Positions 10,460-21,922 of a stretch of 64,000 nucleotides of DNA are shown here, one piece after another. Source of the DNA: Persicaria tinctoria (lineage: Eukaryota; Streptophyta; Magnoliopsida; Caryophyllales; Polygonaceae); assembly GCA_037127255.1 (NCBI GenBank), contig JBANSL010000002.1:43944392-44008391 (forward strand), written 5' to 3'. The notes beneath the pieces were generated by a model. It saw only the letters and a list, made by a program, of their open reading frames with translations. It was not told where the DNA came from and ran no database searches. The position numbers and the translations under genes are program-made. Every line of letters begins with the position of its first letter. Position 1 is the first letter of the stretch.

Positions 10460-13400
10460 ATGCGTCGTACTGGTCTACCAGCTGAGTTTGACAGCTTAGA
10501 CGAACCAGAGCGTTACCTACACATCCACTCTAAACTCAAAAGGATCATGGCGGACGTTGAAACACAAGAACAGCTGATACAGAGGCTTACCAGGGAACTA
10601 GCCGCAAAGGATACTACAATCGCCAATGAGAGGACGGCGAGGGAACAAGCAAATGAGCGCGCAAGGCAAGCAGAAGCTGAGCTTGCCCAATATCCAACCA
10701 CTGCAGAGGACTACATGCACCCAACTCTCGTCGTGCCTGAATCGGCGATTCTTATCCCTGATAACTCTTTTGAAATTCGCACTTAATTTCTTATAGAGCT
10801 TAAAAATAATGCCTTTTATGGTAGATTTAATGAGTGTCCTCTTGAACATATTACAAACTTTTCTGACATGTGCCGTACTCTTGCTGAAGGTACAACCCTG
10901 GAATATGTCAAGATGAAATCTTTTCGCTGGTCTCTCGCTGGGCCTGCACTGAAATGGATGGAAGGGCTGAAAGCAAGATCACTCACAACTTGGGCCCAAG
11001 TAGAGCAAGAGTTTCTGAACAAATTCTTCCCACCTGCCAAAACAGCACATCTCCGCCAGAGAATCACCGCCTTCAAACAGAAGCAAGGGGAACCGCTGGC
11101 AAAGGCATGGGAGCGCTACAAGGAACTTCTGCGATCTTGCCCTACTCATGGACAGCCACCCTACGTCATTCAGGAGATCTTCTTCAACTCTCTTGATCAA
11201 GTCACTAAGGACAGAATCAACCATTATACTCGCTATTAGTATCTGATAATGCCGCCAAGTGACGCATGGGGTGTGCTAGAGAAGCTCACTAACTACGACA
11301 ACAAGTATGGGTCTACTGCAACCTATGAAGAGAACCCATACGCCAGGCCAGCACCATCCATGCCCCTCTATGAGCCACCTAAGGAGATTGATCCTGATGT
11401 TAGGGAGCAGTACTACAGAGACCATAATAGGAAGCTCATCAAGCAAGTAAAGTATCTCTCTGTCAACCAACCTTGCATTGAATGCGGATCGCAAAGGCAC
11501 ACCACTCCTGAGTGCCCACACACAGAGAAAGTCAAGCTGGCAGAGCACTATGAGGATGCAGCTTACGCAGGGGGTCCCAGTCGCTACATGGGGGACCAAA
11601 GGTTTCAGCAGCCACAATGGAACCAAGGTGTCCCTAGGAACCCCCCGCCCTACAGAGCTCCAGGACATCCGGAAAGGGACCAGAAAAAGGATGATATACA
11701 GACAGACCTGGAGGAAATACGGAGGAACCACTTAGAAACTAGGCAATCTTTCAACTCCGTCTATACTCAGATGCAAGGTGTCAACTCTAGGCTTGGGGAA
11801 ATTGATATCTGGCGAAAATCAGTTGATAAACAGATTGGTCAGCTAGCAGCAGGAATTCCCAGACAGTCGGGTTCGCTCCCTGGATCTTCAGAACCAAATC
11901 CTAAGGGAAAGACTGGACATATCGCTGTTGTAAAACTCAGAAGCGGCCATCAACTGCAAGAGCCAGAGGTCGGAAAGCAGTAGAACAGCGAGGAACAGCT
12001 AGTCGATGTCGACAAACATCTAGTCGATCTCGACAAGGGCCTACTCGACCTCGAGGAGAACCTGCAAAAATCTTCGTATGCACCACACAACAACTCGACT
12101 GAGCCCAACCTGGTCGATGTCGACAAGACTGTAATCGATGTCGAGGAGTCTCTGGTCGACATGGAGAAGTCTGCAGCACCTCCGACGTCTGTTCTGGCTC
12201 CAAATCAGAAAAAGAAGCTGCCTTTCCCCACAAAATCTCTAAAGGACCCGGCAGAAAAGAAATTTCAGCGCTTCATCAAGATGCTTCAGAAACTCAACGT
12301 CACCATTCCCTTCACAGAAGCTCTCAATGAAATGCCATCCTATGTCAAGTTCCTGAAGGAGATTTTGAGCAAAAAGCGATCGATGGCTGAAATCACAGAG
12401 GAGTGCAGCCATCTGGACATATTGGAGAAGAGGTCGGATCCAGGTAAGTTTGCTATAACTATTGGATTTGGTCCATACAAAATTAATGCCTTATGTGATC
12501 TTGGAGCTAGTGTGAGTATAATGCCTTTAACGATTTGGTCCAAGATTAAGATAGGTGCCCTGGAGCCTGTGGATGCTAGACTTTACATGGCCAACAACAC
12601 GGTGGTCATTCCAACAAGCATGGTGGACAATGTCCCAGTACAAGTAGGTAAATTCTTCGTCCCTGCTGATTTCCTAGTTGTTGATATGCAAGAAGATCCT
12701 GCTTGTCCAATTATCTCAGGAAGACCATTCTTGACGACGGTGGATGCCAACATAAGCGTAAGGAAAGGAGTGCTCACCTTCAACATCAACGATGAGGTAA
12801 TTGAGTATTCCTTTAATAAAACTGAAAGGCATACAGGTCCAATGGAAGAGGTCAAATCTATCTCAGCTGGCTACATCACCTGCGGGGAACCCAAGGTCAG
12901 AAATATGACCCCTGAGGAAATAGAAAAGAGGGACATGGAGGCCCAGGTGGAGGAAACCATGGCAATCCTCAAGGAAAACACAGAGAATCCAATCGACAAA
13001 GACCAAGGTAAGTCGTTGTAGATTAATTATTTTTCGGATGCCTTGACAGGAGCTAAGTATGGGGTCAAGATCGACCAGACCCTAGTCGATCTCGACCAGA
13101 CCAAGGAGACTTCACCAGCACCAGCATCGTCGAGCAGCGAACCAGACGGCCAGAGCTCGTCGATCTCGACCACCCTTGTTGATGTCGACCACCACTCGGG
13201 GAGCCCAGTCCCTGCTTCCTCGACGCTGACTCCACCAGACGGCCGGAGCTCGTCGATCTCGACCACCCTTGTCGATGTCGACCACCACTCGGGGAGCCCA
13301 GTCCCTGCTTCCTCGACGCTGAGACCACCAGAGCAAGGATCCTCGTCGATCTCGACTAAGCTTGTCGAGATCGACCACCACCCGACTCCACCAGAGCCCT

Positions 13401-13897
13401 CTTCCTCGACGCTGCAGCCACCAGGAGCGGAGCCCTGCTCGAGATTGAGTAGGCTACTCGAGGTCGACAAGCCTTCTTCGTCGACTTCTGCCTCTTCGAC
13501 CAGACCACCACCAGAAACTGCAGACTCGTCGAGATCGACTAGCCCTAGTCGAGATCGACCAAACACAGTGGTCCCCGATTCCGTCTCTGCGAAGGTAAGT
13601 CAAGGTATGGATCTTTCTTCTCCTATTTCCATTAAAGATTTATCTATACATGGGAGAGGTCTGCCTTGGTATGTGCGATTGTGCAGGATTTCCAATGATG
13701 AGCCTAAGGAGTATGAAGTTGGAGACAAACTCTATGTCTCCAAATCAAAGGATCATTGGTTTCCCAACAAATTCAACAAGAAGCGGATGGGACCTTTCGT
13801 GGTGAACAAGATCCATTCTAGAGGATTGCAGCTGATGGACAAGAATGGAGTCTTATTTGAGGCCCAAGCTACATGGGCCCTGCATATGCCACCTTGA
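10460..13897 (+). pseudogene. gag-protease joined in frame to integrase C-terminus (RT, RNase H and IN core deleted)
   Basis: One reading frame spans 1146 codons, interrupted by four stops (10784-10786, 11237-11239, 11981-11983, 13019-13021). The first two replace Gln and Glu codons kept in Ath-3. In order there are the gag N-terminus, the gag core (WSLAGPALKW, FLNKFFPP), a CCHC zinc knuckle (CIECGSQRHTTPEC, about 11472-11513), a linker of LVDVDK/LVDLDK units encoded by the decamer motif, a retropepsin-like domain (CDLGASVSIMP, about 12496-12528), and a second motif-rich linker (13070-13560) with an 84-bp tandem duplication. A short piece of integrase N-terminal flank (GLPWYV) then leads directly to the integrase C-terminal domain (YEVGDKLYV, GPFVVNKI). 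The missing part is about 3 kb. Keeping the frame across the join suggests the deletion derivative was once translated. Confidence 0.85.
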
Positions 13898-14162
13898 GCA
13901 TTAATGGAAAATCGGCCTAGCGACTATAAAATCTAGAGCATGTACATAGACTTTTTAGGACATTTGAGACTTTGTTTTTTGTTTTTGGATTTGAACATTT
14001 CTTTGGTTTTTGTTGTTTCTATTATGGGTATATGTCTTCTACTTTTCAGGTCAATGGATAGAACCAAGTCTTACTCAGGCCTAGGTGGTGCTCCATTCGA
14101 TATTTAGAGAAATCTGCACATCTGTCTTGTGAGTTTCTTCCTTTACCCTTACCTTGTTTTTA

Positions 14163-14202
14163 TACAGTGAGGACACTGTAATGTTTAAGTATGGGGTGGG
14201 GG
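14163..14202 (+). promoter_or_regulatory. internal hairpin plus purine tract (Ath-2)
   Basis: A perfect 7-bp stem TACAGTG/CACTGTA (14163-14169 and 14174-14180) around AGGA is followed by AAGTATGGGGTGGGGG. The arrangement matches Ath-1 and Ath-3 while the outer stem base pair differs (G-C in Ath-1, T-A here). Confidence 0.6.
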
Positions 14203-15348
14203 AAGGGCTTACTTTATGCATTATTTTCCATATTATTTGTGCATTATTTCTTGAAATTGCTACATGGCTATTTTGGAATGCATTATTGATTTATGTGCTT
14301 ATATATGCATGTTTTCCAACGTTTTGAAAAATGACCCCCATTGAAAATCTTTGAATAATGTCATGGAAGTTTAATATTGAACTCGACGATGCAAAATTGG
14401 ATTCATTAGAGATATAGCATGAAATTGCCTAGTAAAGGGAAGTCACAATGAAGTGCATATTTTATTGAAAACCATGAAATGAGGTAAAATTTGAAATTGC
14501 TTTTGACATGTTGCATGATAAGATGATGAAGGACTTTATATTTCCATATAAATGCTCATATTGTTTATATCCTAGCCTTACCTATGCTTACGCATCACAA
14601 AAGCCATAATATGCCTTATTTCAATTATTGCTCCAAATGATCTAAATATTTGTCATTCTTTACCTTATCCGGGGATTATGTTGAGAATGATGTTACATTA
14701 TGGAGATGTTATATGGTGTTTGTGTTGATAATTATCATTATTGGAGTTTGGAAGGAAACTGGTTGAAATATATGGAAAATTTAATGAGTGAAAGAAAATC
14801 CAATCACCTCAGGAGATAAAGGTAGATTGACCCTGCTCTCTGAGATAATAGTTTGGAGAGATGGGACACATTGTGAGGAGTCCAAAGCACTAAGTATCCG
14901 GGGCCATTCATGACACCCATGTTTGCGACTCGCGAGAAGGCAGTGCTGAGTTTAGAGAGGTAAAAGCATTATTTTGAGAAAAGCAGTATGAAAGGTGATG
15001 AATCAAATGGAGAAGGAATGTGGTATGAAATTCAGTTTGGAAGTACTCCATTTCCCCGGATCAAAAGCACCACATTGCCAAAAATTGCCCACCTTTTGCC
15101 TTTTACCAATCTACTCCTTATTTGAGCTTAAATTAAAGTCTTCTTGATTATCAATGCTTTGTCACGAATGAATTATGTTTTGCATAACCCTCCTTTTGTG
15201 AGTAGATGTTGCTTTTACATATTTGCACATGCATGAATCTGTGACACTAGTACCTTTTCGAGGATGGTAATTGATTGCAGGGTTATATGAGAATGAATCT
15301 GATATGTTGAGAGTTTTGATTTCTTCCCCTGAATGACAATTAAAAGTA

Positions 15349-15381
15349 TTGCTTGAGGACAAGCAAGCTTAAGTATGGGGT
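15349..15381 (+). promoter_or_regulatory. hairpin plus polypurine tract before the 3' LTR (Ath-2)
   Basis: Stem TTGCTTG/CAAGCAA (15349-15355 and 15360-15366) around AGGA, then AAGTATGGGGT (15371-15381), ending 3 bp before the LTR. Confidence 0.75.
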
Positions 15382-15384
15382 GTT

Positions 15385-17662
15385 TGTTGTGAGCTGAATC
15401 TGCCATGTTTTATAGTAACTTTTATATCGATTTCTGCATACATTGCATTCATTTGGGCTTAGATAGTACATAATCTATGTAGTTTATGTTTATTTTCCAA
15501 ATTATGGAATCTACACCAGTTTCTGTTTAATTCGCAGAATTCGAGGCATTTTACAGCAATTCTACTGAAGATCAGAAAAGCTCAGAAAACCACTACAGAA
15601 GTCCAAGGTCAAGGAAGCAGCGGAACCAGTCGAATCAATCTGAGAGTCAAGGCTACTCGATCTCGAGTAGACCTTACTCGACCTCGACGAGCATGTCCGA
15701 GCAACCTTGGTCGAGCAAGCCTGATCGAGAGAGCTGAGTCAACCCGACGTCCGGAGTCTACTCGATCTCGACAAACCTTAGTCGAGATCGACTACGCCTC
15801 AGCGCCACACCCAGAGTCGACGAGACGAGAAGTTGCCCGAGAAGCCGAGGACGAGAAGCCGAGCGCACCCTACTCGATCTCGACAAGCCTTGGTCGAGAT
15901 CGACAAGCCACCCAGAACAACTTCGAGACCTTGCCGAGGAGGAGTCCTCGACACCACCACAGAGAGCCATCCTCGACCAACTCTACTCGATCTCGACGAA
16001 CCCTTGTCGAGATCGACGAGCCCCTGAGTCCAGATCCGAGCTTGCCGAGTAGAGCCACTCGAGGAGACCTAGTCGATGACCCATTCCTACTCGACATCGA
16101 CAAGGGCTACTCGAGGTCGACGAGCGCCAGGAGCCAAGTCCGAGCCACATCGAGCAGATCTAGCCGAGGAGTCCAGTCGACGAATAAATCTGGTCGAGGT
16201 CGAGTAGACCTAGTTCCCAGAAACGCGTCGACGTGACGAGTCCTACTCGACTTGGGATTCCTTGGGGCCGAAGGAGGAAGATCTATCCGATTCCATCAAG
16301 TCTATCCATGGGAGACAAGATCTATCAACATCATGAAGACTTACCTAGTTTAGAATTATCCTTTCCTTGTTGATTTATTTCCTTAAAACAATTTATTTAT
16401 CTTTAAAGCTTTAGATATAATTTTAGATAGAGATAGAAGATTCTATCCTTGATTAGCAAGGGTTAGAAGACTATAAATAAGGCCCTTGGGGCTGGTTTTT
16501 TATTCATTCAATTTTTTAGGGAGAAACAAGTAGTTCCAAAGAGAAGTTTAGGAGTTCTAAGGTTTTTAGGGTTTTGGCTTTCTGCGAAAGTTGATTGCCA
16601 GGATTGTAAAAGGCTTTGAATATAGTTTTAATGCAAGTTATTTCTTTTCATTCAATGTCTGTTATTGCGATGAGGCGTGAGTAGTCCGCCCACTTCTGGG
16701 GCTGGGGTGAGCCCGATGGTGGCCATGTGAGGCGATGCGATAAAGGTCAGATCTTTTTGTGCAATTCATCTTCTATCCCTGTTAGCATGATTCTTTTGCG
16801 AGAGTTGAAGGTGATCCTTGTTTGTGTTATTGAAGCGAAAGTGATCTTAATGCAACTTGGATTAATTATGTGAAAAAGGGTTAGTAACAATTAGGGTTTA
16901 TGCGAAAGCCTCTATAGGCCTATTTGTTAATGACGAAAGTTATTTGATGGAAAGCATGATCTTTTATGCCTTTATGTGTTACTTTGCATGGTTATCGTTG
17001 TGGTGTTGATATCCTGGTCTTGGAAGTCTTTTATTATATTGATTTATTTCGTCGAAGACCTGAGTTTTAGTTTTGAATTTGCAATTTATATTTTCTGTCA
17101 ATTCTTGTCGATACAGAGGAGATCTTGTCGATCTCGAGTTGGTTGTACTCGATCTCGAGTACGCTTCGTCTAGGTCGAGTTGAGTTCTGTTCTGTTGTCG
17201 ATTTCTGAAGTTGCTATCTTGACTTGCCCTAGTCGATCTCGAGTAGGGTTGGTCGAGATCGAGTTGCCCTTGCCGAGTTTGCCTATCTGCTGTGATTTTC
17301 ACTTTCTTTTTTCGTCGACTGATGTGGTCGATCTCGAGTACTGTTTGTCGAGATCGACGAGCCTTTGCTTTGCTTTTACTTGCTGATTTGCTTTGTTCTT
17401 TCTTTTCATTTAATATCTTTGTTTCTGTTTTGCTTTTATTTCTGTTTCTTTCCTTGTTTCTGTGTTTCTGTCTTTCTGCTGCCTTGTCTGTGAGAATCTA
17501 CAGCTACCTGAGAACTGCTGAGATGCTTCCTCGTGGATTCGATCCTGACTTTTCTCTTACTACAACGGGAGGAAGTCTTGTATTTATTTGCTGAGACAGG
17601 GAAGTTAGTCTGATCTATATTGTTATATTTATTTCATATTTGACTATCCTCCTGCAACAACA
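15385..17662 (+). repeat. 3' LTR of Ath-2 (2278 bp)
   Basis: Near-identical to 8123-10376. It keeps an additional motif pair near 15755-15798 absent from the 5' copy. It ends CAACAACA, followed by the GTGAC target duplication. TATA box at 16471-16479. Confidence 0.9.
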
Positions 17663-18530
17663 GTGACAGCGATAATAAGAGTGGAGACAGTCAGGGACGG
17701 AGCTAGAAACTTATCAAGGGGGTGCGTAATTTTGTATAAATTGTTCAATTCGTCTTCAATAGATTTTTTCTAAGTTTAGCATATCACAGCTATGATATTT
17801 TAGTTTAAACGACGATATTTTAGTTCAAACCAACATTTTTTTTAGTTCAAAACAATGACATTTGTGCTCAAAACTACAATGTTTAGTTCAAAACAATAGT
17901 ATTTTAGTTCAACATCGTGTCATTAATTGTTGTATATATTTTCTCTTTAAACGGATAAAACGATGAACAACATCATTTTTCTCTAAAGACACCATTTGAA
18001 ACCTTATGATTCAATATGTAATTTGTTTTTTCTTAGCATACAATAACGTTTAACAAGATATAAAAAGGGATGAAAGAGCATACGCCACTCCAGAGCCCTC
18101 TTTTTTCCGTGACGGCGAGGAATAAGGATGAAAGAGCGGTCCCTGATGAAATGGAGCTGGTAGGGGATTGAACGGGAGCGAAAAGGGCAAGGAAGCTATA
18201 ACATGAGGCTTAAATTTCTCTTATATTTCAAAATTGCCACTAATTAAATAATAGCCATCGATTGAAATTGAAAGGTCAGGATTAAAAGTTTCCACCATAA
18301 TAGAGTTTCGATGAGAAGAGGTGTTTCCACTTGAACCTCCCCCTATTATTATTATTATCAATACTTTATTATTTAATATATATTATAATTTAATTTTTTA
18401 TTATTATCCACCCCTTATATACTTATAAAACTAGAAGCAAAGTCTTTGTAAAAAAATGAGTCACGTGTCCTTCTTTGATCAAAATTAAAAAGCAAAATTT
18501 TTAGCCATTTCTCCCCACGTTCTCTGAATT
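17663..18530. other. minisatellite tail and AT-rich spacer
   Basis: 17663-17690 resumes the minisatellite interrupted by Ath-2. Beyond it are repeated short TTTAGTTCAAA phrases (about 17800-17910) and AT-rich DNA. No gene is seen. Confidence 0.5.
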
Positions 18531-19929
18531 CAACTATTGAAAGACAGTTATCCACCCACGTTTCCTTCCTCTCTCAAAATCTCTTACCAGTTCCACCAAA
18601 GCCTTTCTAATGTTCAAGAGAGAGGGAGCGAATTGAAGGAGTTGAATCGGTGGTGGGATGATCAAATATGGCCAGGATTGAGCGAGATTTCGGATCAGAG
18701 AACACCGGGGGCGATGGTCTGGCCACCCTCCAATCGATGGTTGCGTTGTTGAATTGCTTGGTTTAAATTGGGCTCTCTCCAATCCGATTTTAAGGATTTC
18801 GCAACCGAACTCATCTTCTCATAAGTCATCAATGTTATTTGAGGCCCTCACCTTCAACATCTATGAATACCCCGAAGCTATTGTTAGGGTTACATATCTG
18901 GCATCCTCATTGCCGTCGATTACAACAATTTCTCCCAGTGTAAAGCCCTCGATGACATCGGGATGCATCTCTTTGCCATCAAGTACGGGCCCGATCTTCG
19001 AAACGGTAAGGATTTCGAGTGAGATTGATTGTGTTTCTGTTCTTGGAATCTTTCAATTTATTGATCTACTATTCTTAATTGCAGTTTTATTGAATCTACA
19101 TTGTGGAATTTTAGTGCTAATTGTGATTGTTCCCTTAATAGTCCATGTATTTTGCTAAAATTAGGGTTTAGGGGTTATTCAAAGAAATAGGTTGACGGGG
19201 GGCGGAATTGGAGATGGAGGTGGGCAGCGCTGCGGTGGTGGTTTTAGGTTATTTTTCATAGCTACGTGGAATTGGAGATGTTTGCTTTTCTTGATTAGAA
19301 TAAGCCATAATGGAGATATTGAAAACATGTTTGCTTTTCATAGAAAGATTTATGGAAAAAATCGTCAGTATGGTCAGGCAGGGGCTGATGTCAGTATGGT
19401 TGGGCAATTCAGTATCGGATGGCTTCATAAGTAGCTTATTTGTCAAGCACATATCAAAAATTGTGGATGCTTAGCCCCTGTAATCTTTTTCGTTGCCTGT
19501 TATTGACCTTTCACTTTGATTCAGGTCAGAGATCTGGAAAGACTAAGCTAAGAAGAAAATGATCACTGCTGGTCAGTTTTTATAGTGATAAGCACACAGA
19601 GGCTTGTGACGAAGGCGATATGGCATACAAGTTTCCCTGTTGAAGGGCTTCGTCTTAAAAATGTAAGTTGCAAGGTATATGGCTTCATGTTTCCAACAGA
19701 AATTATCTTGTGTTGAGAATAAAATGGCTTTTCATTTTTTTTACGATGAAGCATGATCACTGAAGTTTCCGTATTTAGTGTGAATGCTAGGATGTTTGAT
19801 CACTAAAGCTTCTGGCTTGTCGCATTAGTTGTGATATAATGATACATGAACAGCTTTGAGCATCTACTCAGTTGAATGACTCATGTGTTTATATTTGTTT
19901 CTTTTCTCTCATTGGGCTTTAATTATATT
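18531..19929. other. spacer with a possible dead exon
   Basis: At about 18893-19019 the + strand reads ILIAVDYNNFSQCKALDDIG and continues for some 20 more codons before a stop. An internal GTAAG could be an old donor site. Nothing before or after forms a convincing gene, and I do not recognise the protein. The rest shows no structure. Confidence 0.3.
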
Positions 19930-21024
19930 TATGTGGAGCGCTTGCTCGATTGGATTAACAATGGAACATAGGCTGAAGATAGGAGAACCGCTTTGACAGA
20001 TCAGTTTGTTGTTGCAGAAAGTCATGGGGCTCGGCTAGCATTTGGGGCAATGGGTTGGTTTCTTTTTTATTTACTGGTTGGCTTGAGTGTTATGCACTTA
20101 TGCCCCTTCCTCACTTTGCATGACTGTACCTATCTTTTTGATTTTTTACAGGCTTTCCCGTTATGATAAGTGTGTTGAAAGAGGATTGCAATGATGTTCA
20201 AATGGTTAATGATCTTCTTTATTCTGTTACTGTGCACTTTTAGCCCTTTAGAGTACTAGATAGTTGTTTTAGGCTTCCTAACATGGATCAAAGGTGATCA
20301 TTATAGACTTTAGGATACTAAAAGCTCTTTATAGTTGGTGGTAAAATTAAACTGAACAATGATTCCAGAAAAGAGAGATAGCTACTGACTATTGTCATTT
20401 AATTCCTTTGTGGCACAAATAAGAAACACAAATATCATCATGAGTGTGTTATTGCATTTGTGTTTACCAATAAAACTGCAAAATTGAATACTATAAAGAC
20501 AAGTATGTTATACCATGCTCATGTAGATCATTCTTCCGGCCAATGCTTCCCCTTCCTTGCTACTTATTAGTGAAAAGGGTAGTATAGAATATTCCATAGC
20601 GTCTATAATATTATAGAATATTGCATTTGTATTTATCACTTCAGGGGCCTAATTTCTTGCTGTTGGAAATCACAGTAGGCCATAATATTATTTCCCTTGG
20701 ATTGCAGGTTTGCGGTGCTTTGGAAACACTTTTGGGTGCCTTAACACCTTTGAGTTATGCCAAAGCACCAAAAAATGATGTTCGGCCAGCCACTATGAAT
20801 GCTTATTTACTATCCAGAGAAGCAGATAGCATTTCTCTTTTATTGGGTTTGCTGGTGAGAATTCTTTGTTTGTTGAGATACAATACAACATCACAGAATC
20901 TGCATGCATCCCTTCATTTGAGAAACTTACTGGTTTGTCTTGACAGCCAGAAGGTGATTAATTTCTACACCCGCTATTATACTCTACAACTCTTGACAGC
21001 CCTTCTTAACAATTCACCAAGCAG
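19930..21024 (+). pseudogene. GC6: fragment of GC6 (MAIGO4/p115-like Golgi vesicle-tethering golgin)
   Basis: Four exon-like blocks keep the intron positions of the plant golgin candidate 6 gene: 19930-20053 (YVERLLD, then AEDRRTAL, VAESH, LAFGAMG), 20152-20204 (FPVMISVLKED), 20708-20854 (GALETLLGALTPLSYAKAPK, LLSREADSISLLL) and about 20947-21024 (RYYTLQLLTALLNNSP). GT/AG sites are retained at the three introns between blocks. It is dead: a TAG follows WINNGT in the first block and about 4 inserted bases (TAAT) shift the last one. The conserved continuation after NSP is missing, as are the whole C-terminal tail and the first exon. Retained introns mean it arose by DNA duplication and not by retroposition. 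The intact gene is not in this window. Confidence 0.8.
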
Positions 21025-21922
21025 GTATACTCAAGCATTTTGTTTGTCCTGCTACAAATATTTTGTAGCAGCACTGCAAGTGCCAGCAGGTGGAGCTGAT
21101 TTTTCTTTCCCCAACCATTGACCACTTCTAAAATAAAGGTTAAGGTAGGATTGCGTTCCTTAACACTAATTTTCTATTGATTACTACACTTTCCATGCTT
21201 TTGGTAGGAATCCTATTTTTTCTTTTTGTGCAGTATGTCTTAGTTAATTTTGTGCTGATGCAACTTTTTAGAAAGAGAAGATTGATAAATGATTCATCAA
21301 AGAAGGTAAGATGGGTGAAAGATAAATGGCCCATTTTTTGCTTTCTACTTTTTAGTTAAAAACTTAACCTTTCATTTTTATTTAAGTCTATTCTCTAACT
21401 TCTTTAAACATTGGTTGTTTAACCTTTCATTCTACATTCACTTAAATCTTTCATTTTAAATTATAAAGGATTCAATTTCTTCTAAACGGACTCTTTTATA
21501 ATTTCATAGAATTTAACTTGGCTACTTCTAGAATCTTATATTGCAATCTTTATCTTAGGAATGACTTTCACATTAATATTATATTGCAATGGAAGGTCTC
21601 TGCAAAAAACAAGAGGTATCCCTCTGTATAAATTACTATTGAATCATGAGAAATTATTAACCGAAGATTGGACATGCCATGGAAAGGTGTGTGATGCCAT
21701 GGATCATGGTCGGAGTTCAAGGTAGCAATGGAGGTTTGGAGATTGGAAAACTAATAGACGGAAGAGAGGAAAGACTGGAAACATGAGTTGGATAACACCG
21801 GTAAATGTTCTTTGTTTTAGTTGGTCAGGTTAATTTTTGTGAACAGATAGTTACACACTTGGTCTTGGAGAGCACAATGAAAATAGACTTTATATATGAT
21901 ATATATATATAGAGAGAGAGAG
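21025..21922. other. spacer, no gene recognised
   Basis: Includes a 10-bp inverted repeat CTGCTACAAA/TTTGTAGCAG near 21050-21073, AT-rich DNA, and a (TA)n/(GA)n microsatellite at 21891-21924 that forms the left border of TA-1. Confidence 0.45.

Larger units (their letters stand above)
13898..15384 (+). other. non-coding 3' internal region of Ath-2
   Basis: AT-rich, with no reading frame corresponding to the post-integrase frame of Ath-3. It carries the two hairpin-plus-AAGTATGGGGT signals. Confidence 0.7.
8123..17662 (+). mobile_element. Ath-2: non-autonomous Athila-like LTR retrotransposon, complete, TSD GTGAC
   Basis: A 9.54-kb element with LTRs 8123-10376 and 15385-17662, a target duplication GTGAC (8118-8122 and 17663-17667), a primer site, one long degraded gag-protease frame and a polypurine tract. 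RT, RNase H and the integrase core are absent although the flanking coding regions remain in one frame. The gag is very close to that of Ath-3, which could have served as helper before it too decayed. The two LTRs differ mainly by motif-containing indels and scattered substitutions, so the insertion is fairly recent. Confidence 0.92.

Noticed and set aside
21050..21073. Possible microRNA hairpin
   Set aside because: Only a 10-bp stem with a very short loop, too small for a plant miRNA precursor.
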